The notes below the pieces were generated by a model. That model worked only from the letters and a program-made list of their open reading frames with translations. It was not told the DNA's origin and ran no database searches. From JAIBAC01 sp046331095 (lineage in GTDB: Bacteria > Actinomycetota > Acidimicrobiia > UBA2766), in assembly GCA_046331095.1 (NCBI GenBank), contig JAXLRM010000003.1, positions 186,001-250,000 on the forward strand: 64,000 nucleotides of DNA, given 5' to 3'. Both the position numbers and the translations under genes were made by a program. Position 1 is the stretch's first letter; each line of letters opens with the position of its first letter. Of the stretch, positions 58,547 to 64,000 are shown one piece after another.

Positions 58547-59704
58547 TCAGAGGCGTTCGACGATCGTGACGTTGGCCTGACCGCCGCCCTCGCACATCGT
58601 CTGCATGCCGTAGCGGCCACCGGTGCGCTCGAGCTCGTGCAGGAGCGTGGTCATGAGCCGGCAGCCGGTCGCTCCGAGGGGGTGGCCGAGCGCGATCGCG
58701 CCCCCGTTCACGTTGACCTTGTCGAGGTCGGCGCCGGTCTCACGCTGCCACGCGAGCACGACCGACGCGAACGCCTCGTTGATCTCCACGAGGTCGATGT
58801 CGTCGAGTGTCATCGCCACACGCGAGAGGGCGTACTCGGTCGCCGGGATCGGCGCCGTGAGCATCCACACCGGGTCGGCGCCGCGCACGCTCATGTGATG
58901 GATGCGCGCCCGCGGGGTGAGGCCGTGGTCGGCGAGGGCTTGCTCGCTCACTACGAGCATCGCGGCGGCGGCGTCGCTGATCTGGCTGCTCACCGCGGCC
59001 GTGAGCCGGCCCCCCTCCACGAGCGTGGGCAGCGACGCCATCTTCTCGAGCGACGTGCCCCGGCGCGGCCCCTCGTCCACGGCGACGTCACCGTAGGGCG
59101 CGATCTCGCGCTCGAAGCGGCCCTCGTCGATGGCGCGCAAGGCTCGCTCGTGGCTCGCGAGGGCGAAGCGCTCCATGTCCTCGCGGGTGACGTCCCACTT
59201 CTCGGCGATCATCTCGGCGGAGCGGAACTGGCTCACCTCCTGGTCGCCGTAACGGGCGATCCAGCCACGGGACCCGACGAAGGGGTTCGCATCGGTGAAC
59301 CCGACCGAGTCCGCGACCGTCATCGCGGACGAGATCGGGATCATGCTCATGTTCTGGACCCCGCCGGCGACGACGACGTCCTGGGTGCCGCTCATCACCC
59401 CTTGGGCCGCGAAGTGCAGCGCCTGCTGGGACGAGCCGCACTGGCGGTCGACGGTCGTGCCGGGCACCTCGTCGGGGAGCCCGGCGGCGAGCCAGCACGT
59501 GCGTGCGATGTCGCCGGCCTGGGGGCCGATCGTGTCGACACAGCCGAACACGACGTCCTCGACGGCGGCGGGGTCGACACCGGTCCGCCCCATCAGGGCC
59601 GTGAGCACGTGCGCCCCGAGGTCGGCGGGGTGCTCCGTGCCGAGACCACCACCGCGCTTGCCCACGGGGGTGCGGACGGCGTCGACGATGTACGCCTCTG
59701 CCAT
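58547..59704 (-). CDS. Acetyl-CoA C-acetyltransferase (thiolase II type)
   Basis: 385 aa; the ATG at 59704 begins MAEAYIVDAVRTPVGKRGGGL, and upstream in-frame sequence is not coding. Catalytic blocks: TVDRQCGSSQQAL (Cys), EINEAFASVV, GGAIALGHPLGATGCR (His), MCEGGGQANVTIV (second Cys). It cleaves 3-ketoacyl-CoA or condenses acetyl-CoA. First gene of the minus-strand trio with the DUF35 and thiolase-fold genes, and divergent from the MpaB-like gene. Confidence 0.93.
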   Translation of the reverse strand: MAEAYIVDAVRTPVGKRGGGLGTEHPADLGAHVLTALMGRTGVDPAAVEDVVFGCVDTIGPQAGDIARTCWLAAGLPDEVPGTTVDRQCGSSQQALHFAAQGVMSGTQDVVVAGGVQNMSMIPISSAMTVADSVGFTDANPFVGSRGWIARYGDQEVSQFRSAEMIAEKWDVTREDMERFALASHERALRAIDEGRFEREIAPYGDVAVDEGPRRGTSLEKMASLPTLVEGGRLTAAVSSQISDAAAAMLVVSEQALADHGLTPRARIHHMSVRGADPVWMLTAPIPATEYALSRVAMTLDDIDLVEINEAFASVVLAWQRETGADLDKVNVNGGAIALGHPLGATGCRLMTTLLHELERTGGRYGMQTMCEGGGQANVTIVERL

Positions 59705-59785
59705 GGGACTCCTTGGTCGCCGGCGGATCCGAGACGGTACTCCTCCGGCGCTGGGGGGGTCCACCTGCCCGTTGGAGGCCGCGGG

Positions 59786-59791
59786 TACGTT
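59786..59791 (+). promoter_or_regulatory. -10 box for the MpaB-like gene
   Basis: TACGTT, 31 nt before the GTG at 59823; the leader carries GAGGGGGC as a ribosome site. Confidence 0.4.
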
Positions 59792-59822
59792 AGGGCCGCA
59801 CCGCGGTCGAGGGGGCAAGCCG

Positions 59823-60791
59823 GTGGCCGACCTTGTGACGGAACTCGCGCTCGGGGACATCCCGACCAGGACCGACTTCGGCCTGGACAGCCGCTTGCCG
59901 GCACGGGTCCTCGCTTCCGCACGTCGCCGCGGTGACCCGCTGGGCGACCACGTGGTGGCCGAGATCGCCCGACGCCACCCGATCCACGAGACCGACGACG
60001 TCCTCGCCGAAGTGCGCGCCCTCGCCGAGACCGAGGGGGGAATCTTCCGGGAGCTCCTCGAGTCGTGCTGCTACGTGCCTCCCTGGGCCGATTTCGCCGC
60101 GATGGAGCCGGGGCTGCGCTTGTTCGCGGCCACAGGACCGGTGGCCGCCGTCTCGAACCTCGGCCGCGGCACCGGGGCCGAACCCCCGAGCTGCGCCGAG
60201 GGGCGCTTCGTCATCGAACGGGACCTGACACCGCGACTCGCGGGAACCGGGGCAAGCATGTTCCTCGTGCCCCTGCCCGGCGAGGTGCAGCCGGGCGGGC
60301 GACATCACACCGTCGTGATGAGGGTCCGGCTGATGCATGCCGTCATCCGTCGCTCGCTCTCCGCGGACGCGGCGTACGACGTCGAGCGCTTCGGGACCCC
60401 GATCAGCCAGGAGGACATGGCCTTCGCCATCCTGCTCTTCGCGTATCTGAACGTGCGCGGGCTGCGCCGCCTCGGCGTGCGCGTCTCGGATGCCCAGAGG
60501 GCGTCGCTCGGCCTCGTGTGGCGCTGGATCGGCCACGTGCTCGGCGTCGAGGACAAGCTCCTCTGCACCGACACCGTCGAGCAGGCGGAGCTGTACAGGT
60601 CCTCCGTCACCCACCACACCGGTGACGGCCCTGCCGCCTCCGGCCTGCCGTTGGCAACGCGGGCCATCCGCGCTGCCGGCTCGGCGTACGGCTGGGTGCT
60701 GCGCCTGCCCGGCGCGGAAGCGGTCCTTCACCGCGTCGGGTCGCTCCTGCTCGAGACCCGCTACGACACCCCCACGTGCGCGCGTCAGTAA
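59823..60791 (+). CDS. DUF2236/MpaB-like haem-type oxygenase family protein
   Basis: 322 aa from a GTG. Mostly helical; the DUF2236 pattern appears as MRVRLMHAVIRRSL (conserved Arg-x5-His), FAILLFAYLNVRGLRRLG and SSVTHHTGDG with paired His. In the latex-clearing-protein/MpaB superfamily these residues bind a b-type haem and catalyse oxygenative cleavage of isoprenoids. The exact activity here is unknown. Its last four codons and TAA stop lie inside repeat D. Confidence 0.82.
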   Translation: MADLVTELALGDIPTRTDFGLDSRLPARVLASARRRGDPLGDHVVAEIARRHPIHETDDVLAEVRALAETEGGIFRELLESCCYVPPWADFAAMEPGLRLFAATGPVAAVSNLGRGTGAEPPSCAEGRFVIERDLTPRLAGTGASMFLVPLPGEVQPGGRHHTVVMRVRLMHAVIRRSLSADAAYDVERFGTPISQEDMAFAILLFAYLNVRGLRRLGVRVSDAQRASLGLVWRWIGHVLGVEDKLLCTDTVEQAELYRSSVTHHTGDGPAASGLPLATRAIRAAGSAYGWVLRLPGAEAVLHRVGSLLLETRYDTPTCARQ

Positions 60792-60879
60792 CCGACAGGT
60801 GGTCACACACGCGCGCACGTCACCCCGACCCACCACGTGCGCGTGTCAGTAACCGACAAGTGGTCACACGCGCGCACGT
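60774..60879. repeat. Palindromic repeat D, two copies filling a convergent gap
   Basis: Copies 60774-60820 and 60835-60879 have 9-bp arms ACGTGCGCG and CGCGCACGT with the shared loop GTCAGTAACCGACAxGTGGTCAC. The TAA in the loop of copy 1 is the stop codon of the MpaB-like gene, and the last base of copy 2 is the first of the acetyltransferase stop. The repeats thus occupy the entire junction. Confidence 0.85.
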
Positions 60880-61499
60880 CACTCGGGGAGGCGGGGTTCG
60901 CGCCACATGAACCACATGTGCGGACCCCCACGCGGGACGTCCACCTCCTCGCGGACCACGAAGCCGTGGCGGGCGTAGAAGGCGACGTTCGTCGCGGTCT
61001 CGGTCTCGAGATAGGCGGGGATCCCCTCGGCGTCGCACGACGCGAGCTTGTCGGTGAGCAGGGCGGAGCCGATCCCGCGGCCCTGCGCGCTCGGGTCGGT
61101 GCCGAGGGTCGCCAGGTACCAGTGCGGCTCGTCGGGGTGGCGTGACTCCACGGTGGCGCCGAGCACGGCGATGCGATCCAACGCGTCGCGGAACAACGGC
61201 GCCATCGCGAGGGCGAGACGGACCTGGTTCCAGCCCGTGTCGCGCCAGCCCCCCGGTGGGCGCCACAGCGCCACTCCCTGGCGGCCGACCGTCGTCCTGA
61301 GCGTGTCGCGACGGCGTTCGGCGTGCCTGAGGAAGCGCCTGAACAGCGGCGGCAGGCGCCGGGCCCGCGCCGCCGCGTCGGGAAAGACCCACTCCCAGAT
61401 CGGGTCGTCGTGGAACGCGCGGGCGAGGACGCCGGCCAGGTCGTGCTGGTGGCTACGGAGGACCGCTTCGACCTCGATCGGAACCGGACGCGACGTCAT
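60879..61499 (-). CDS. GNAT-family N-acetyltransferase
   Basis: 206 aa. N-terminal AGVLARAFHDDPIWEWVFPD is the GNAT first helix-loop, then WYLATLGTDPSAQGRGIGSALLTDKLASC with motif A QGRGIG, and ETATNVAFYARHGFVVREE (motif B). It resembles the puromycin/RimI-type small-molecule acetyltransferases. 9 nt downstream of the acyl-CoA dehydrogenase pair on the same strand, so probably co-transcribed. Acceptor unknown. Confidence 0.88.
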   Translation of the reverse strand: MTSRPVPIEVEAVLRSHQHDLAGVLARAFHDDPIWEWVFPDAAARARRLPPLFRRFLRHAERRRDTLRTTVGRQGVALWRPPGGWRDTGWNQVRLALAMAPLFRDALDRIAVLGATVESRHPDEPHWYLATLGTDPSAQGRGIGSALLTDKLASCDAEGIPAYLETETATNVAFYARHGFVVREEVDVPRGGPHMWFMWREPRLPE

Positions 61500-61508
61500 C
61501 GTGGAGCA

Positions 61509-62495
61509 CTAGTCGAGCAGGGCCTGCGCTACCCGCTCGCGCTGGGAGCGCGCGTCGCCGTACGCGCGGGCCAGGCACCACGCCCGCTTCATGTACAGGT
61601 GCAGGTCGTACTCGTAGCTGTAGCCGATCGCGCCGTGACACTGGAGCGCGTGCGTGGACGCCAGCTCGGCGGCGTCGCAGGCCTGCGCCTTCGCCATCGA
61701 GACGTGCAAGCCCGCCTCGGGGTCGCCCGCGTCGAGGGACCACGCGGCCCTGTACACGAGCGGGCGTGCGAACTCGATCGCGACCGCGACGTCGGCGAGC
61801 TTGTGCTTTATCGCCTGCTGCGCGCCGACGGGCTTGCCGAACTGGTGGCGCACCGACACGTACTCGACGGTGGTCGCCAGCATCCGCTCCGCGAGGCCGA
61901 CGAGCTGCGCCGCGGTCGCCAACGCTCCCCTGTCGAGCGCGGCGTCGATCGCCCCGTAGGCGCGGTCGTCGCGGCTGACCACGAGGCCGACCTCCGGTGG
62001 CACGTTCACCCCGAACAGGCGACGGCTGCGATCGACCGAGCGCTGCGCTACGAGGCCCGCGTCCGCGGGGTCGACGAGGCGGAGCTCGCTGCCGTCGAAG
62101 TGGACGAGCACGGCGGCGCTGTCCACGTAGACCGACCCACCGCGTGCGAAGTCGACGCCGACCGACCCGTGCGCGGGGGGCAGGGGCGCGTCCAACTCGG
62201 CGAGCAGTGGCAGGCCGACGACGGTGGTCTCCACGATCGGCTCGGGCAGGGCCGCGCGGCCGGTCTCCTCGAGCACGAGGACCCAGTCGAGCGCACCCAT
62301 GCCGAGACCACCAGCGGCCTCCGGCAGGGTCATCGTCACCACACCCATGTCGGCGAGGCTGTCCCAGACCGAGCCGGTACGGCCGGTCGCGCTCTCCCAT
62401 GCCGCGCGCACGACCGCGGGCGCGCACTCCTTGGCGAGCAGGTCGCGCACGGCGTCCCGCAGGTCGATCTGGTCCTCGTCGAAGGCGAAGCGCAT
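61509..62495 (-). CDS. Acyl-CoA dehydrogenase, small subunit of a pair
   Basis: 328 aa, shorter than a canonical ACAD (~380). The N-domain RFAFDEDQIDLRDAVRDLLAKE is present, but the middle beta-domain is reduced and the usual TEPDAGSD loop is missing. C-domain: RHQFGKPVGAQQAIKHKLADVAV and LQCHGAIGYSYEYDLHLYMKRA. Such short partners (FadE28/ChsE2 type) bind with a full ACAD to make heterotetramers with one FAD per pair. It lies 14 nt after the large partner. Confidence 0.88.
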   Translation of the reverse strand: MRFAFDEDQIDLRDAVRDLLAKECAPAVVRAAWESATGRTGSVWDSLADMGVVTMTLPEAAGGLGMGALDWVLVLEETGRAALPEPIVETTVVGLPLLAELDAPLPPAHGSVGVDFARGGSVYVDSAAVLVHFDGSELRLVDPADAGLVAQRSVDRSRRLFGVNVPPEVGLVVSRDDRAYGAIDAALDRGALATAAQLVGLAERMLATTVEYVSVRHQFGKPVGAQQAIKHKLADVAVAIEFARPLVYRAAWSLDAGDPEAGLHVSMAKAQACDAAELASTHALQCHGAIGYSYEYDLHLYMKRAWCLARAYGDARSQRERVAQALLD

Positions 62496-62509
62496 GGGCC
62501 TCCTCGGCG

Positions 62510-63676
62510 CTACTTGCGCGGCAGGCCGAGGACACGCTCGGCCGCGATGTTGCGCTGGATCTCGTTCGTGCCGGCGTAGATCGGACCGGAAAGGGCGAAC
62601 TGGTACCCCTTCATCCACGCGCCGCCGTCGGCGGCGCCGGCCGAGCCCTCGTCGAGCTCGGCCGCATCGCCGATGACCGACAGCGCCGTGCGGTGCAGGT
62701 CGATGTCGAGCTCGGACCAGAAGATCTTGTTGAGGCTCGACTCGGCGCCGGGCTGGTCGCCGTCGACCATGCGGGTCACGGTCGCGAAGGTGTACCAGCG
62801 GTACGCCTGCGCGTCGATCCACGCCTGGGCCACCTCGGTGCGCAGCTCGGGCGACGCGGTCGCGCGGTAGCGGCGGTACAGGTCGACGAGTCTGTTGGCG
62901 GTGGCCATGAAGCGGCCCGGGCTGCGCAAGGTGAGGCCGCGCTCGGACCCGGTCGTGGCCATCGCCACGTTCCAGCCCTGGTCGACGGCGCCGAGCACGT
63001 CGGCGTCGGGCACGAACGCGCCGTCGAAGAAGACCTCGGCGAAACCCTCGTCGCCGTCGAGGCGTTCGACGCCGCGCACGGTGACGCCCTCGGCCCCGAG
63101 GTCGACGAGGAGATAGGTCATGCCCCGGTGTCGCTCGGCGTCGGGGTCCGTGCGGAACAAGCCGAAGAGCCTGTCGCAGAACGCCCCGCGGGTGGTCCAG
63201 GTCTTCTGGCCGAACAGCCGCCAGCCGCCCGCCGCCTCGTCGCGCTCGGCACGCGACTTGATGCCGGCGAGGTCGCTGCCGGCGTCGGGTTCGGACCAGC
63301 CCTGGCACCAGAGCTCCTCGGCTGCGGCCATGCGCGGCAGGATGCGGTCCTGCTGCTCCTTGGTGCCGAACTCGAACACGGTCGGGGCGAGGAGGAAGAT
63401 GCCGTTCTGGGTGACCCGGTTCGGGGCGCCGGCGAGCCAGTACTCCTCCTCGAAGACGAGCCACTCCATGAGGCTCGCCTCGCGGCCGCCGTATTCGCGG
63501 GGCCACGACACGACCGACCAGCGCGCGTCGAAGAGCTTGCGCTCCCATTCGAGATGGAGCGCGAATCCTTCCGCGGTGTCGCCTGACGGGAGCGGCTCGG
63601 CCGGGACGTTCTCGCGCAGCCAGGTGCGCACCTCGTCACGGAACGCCTCCTCGTCGGGCGTGAAGTTGAGGTCCAT
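62510..63676 (-). CDS. Acyl-CoA dehydrogenase, large subunit of a pair
   Basis: 388 aa, ATG at 63676. FTPDEEAFRDEVRTWLRENVP, GWSEPDAGSDLAGIKSRAE, KTWTTRGAFCDRLFGL, and the C-terminal GPIYAGTNEIQRNIAAERVLGLPRK. The AGTNEIQ motif lacks the usual Glu. Together with the small subunit it is likely an alpha2beta2 dehydrogenase of the steroid side-chain type. Immediately upstream is a CCCGAA-type hexanucleotide run and then repeat F. Confidence 0.9.
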   Translation of the reverse strand: MDLNFTPDEEAFRDEVRTWLRENVPAEPLPSGDTAEGFALHLEWERKLFDARWSVVSWPREYGGREASLMEWLVFEEEYWLAGAPNRVTQNGIFLLAPTVFEFGTKEQQDRILPRMAAAEELWCQGWSEPDAGSDLAGIKSRAERDEAAGGWRLFGQKTWTTRGAFCDRLFGLFRTDPDAERHRGMTYLLVDLGAEGVTVRGVERLDGDEGFAEVFFDGAFVPDADVLGAVDQGWNVAMATTGSERGLTLRSPGRFMATANRLVDLYRRYRATASPELRTEVAQAWIDAQAYRWYTFATVTRMVDGDQPGAESSLNKIFWSELDIDLHRTALSVIGDAAELDEGSAGAADGGAWMKGYQFALSGPIYAGTNEIQRNIAAERVLGLPRK

Positions 63677-63795
63677 GAGCGCGGTCCGGGTCCGAGTTCG
63701 GGTTCGGGTTCGGGCGATGTGACGCGGCGCCAGACTAAGGGGGGCGCGGGTCACCAACCAAGGTCGCCGGGCCCGTTGAGCAGCCAACAGAACGG

Positions 63796-63904
63796 GGCTT
63801 GGATAAGAGAGCGGCCAGCAGAGCGGGTTTGGATAACAGGGGACGCGGTTTTCGCGCTCGCAGTTCTCCAAGCTCGGGCAGCTGGCCGGATCGTTATCCA
63901 AGCC
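63796..63904. repeat. Repeat F with GGCTTGGATAA/TTATCCAAGCC arms
   Basis: GGCTTGGATAA (63796-63806) and TTATCCAAGCC (63894-63904) are perfect 11-bp inverted repeats 87 nt apart. Between them a second direct copy of the left part occurs (GCCArCAGArCGGGyTTGGATAA at about 63783 and 63815). AT-rich words stand out. The gap 63677-63926 holds no gene; the left half is the hexanucleotide run. Confidence 0.7.
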
Positions 63905-63926
63905 GTGGTGCAGGCGACGCCGAAGG

Positions 63927-64000
63927 TCAGGCGGCTGCCGATAGCGAGCGGATGTAGTTCACGCGCCCTTCGACATCGGAGACCTGGGTCGGGAACGAGA
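63927..64000 (-). CDS. C-terminus of an unidentified protein (runs off the right edge)
   Basis: The minus-strand frame from 64000 reads SFPTQVSDVEGRVNYIRSLSAAA and stops at TGA (63927-63929). Composition is protein-like and the sequence is followed by a hairpin-rich region. The GRVNYIRSL word faintly recalls the C-terminal end of retron or group II reverse transcriptases, but 23 residues are far too few for an assignment. Confidence 0.35.
   Translation of the reverse strand, partial: SFPTQVSDVEGRVNYIRSLSAAA

Overview
The window is high-GC DNA (about 70 percent by eye) from an actinomycete, most likely the class Acidimicrobiia. The evidence is a F420-type luciferase-like oxidoreductase, a TIGR03086 (mycothiol-enzyme-like) protein, an LPXTG surface protein, a homodimeric E1 pyruvate dehydrogenase, many lipid and steroid-type beta-oxidation genes, and very frequent GTG/TTG starts. 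I found no rRNA, tRNA, CRISPR array, phage or transposase gene. It reads as ordinary chromosome, about 62 protein genes packed with short gaps and many 4-nt ATGA/GTGA overlaps. || Layout. 1-5.2 kb: a cytochrome P450 fragment diverges from an alcohol dehydrogenase, SDR and acyl-CoA synthetase operon across a near-perfect 20-bp palindrome; a convergent acyl-CoA dehydrogenase follows. 5.3-5.9 kb: a MazF-type toxin-antitoxin pair. 6.1-10.1 kb: a translationally coupled five-gene minus-strand operon that mixes two MaoC-type hydratases with a 2-hydroxyacid dehydrogenase, a FGGY sugar kinase and a class II aldolase. 10.4-19.8 kb: an acyl-CoA catabolic block with enoyl-CoA hydratases, an Ltp2-like thiolase-fold protein plus DUF35 partner, paired acyl-CoA dehydrogenases, acyl-CoA synthetase and a frameshifted CoA-transferase. 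19.8-23.9 kb: small and envelope proteins, an S49 peptidase, a zincin, a 57-aa protein with a very strong ribosome binding site and terminator, and a 5'-3' exonuclease. 23.9-31.3 kb: both subunits of a type IIA topoisomerase separated by an acetyltransferase, a serine hydrolase and a DUF2269 protein. 31.4-42.3 kb: a frameshifted GH36 alpha-galactosidase, Lon, a 1.5-kb stretch with a multiply frameshifted O-methyltransferase and signal peptidase I, aceE and rnd. 42.8-46.9 kb: an LPXTG surface protein, an ATP-dependent DNA ligase and an encapsulin iron-storage nanocompartment (encapsulated ferritin plus shell). 47-56.7 kb: housekeeping and fatty-acid genes, a secreted L,D-transpeptidase, an SDR/LLM divergent pair with an operator, and a MarR/MFS efflux operon with its own operator. 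56.9-63.7 kb: a second thiolase-fold/DUF35 pair, another thiolase, an MpaB-like protein and a second acyl-CoA dehydrogenase pair. || How the genes work together. Activation (acyl-CoA synthetases), dehydrogenation (five acyl-CoA dehydrogenases, two adjacent pairs), hydration (enoyl-CoA hydratases, MaoC proteins), oxidation (SDRs) and thiolytic or retro-aldol cleavage (thiolases, Ltp2-like/DUF35 pairs) make a nearly complete toolkit for degrading branched or steroid/isoprenoid-like acyl-CoAs; the P450 could supply terminal oxidation. This pathway reading is inference from families, not proof of substrate. || Two window-wide features stand out. First, at least a dozen genes have a TANNNT box 6-9 nt before the start codon and no Shine-Dalgarno, the pattern of leaderless mRNAs. 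Second, several unrelated families of palindromic intergenic repeats sit mainly between convergent genes, and one family even supplies the stop codons of its neighbours.
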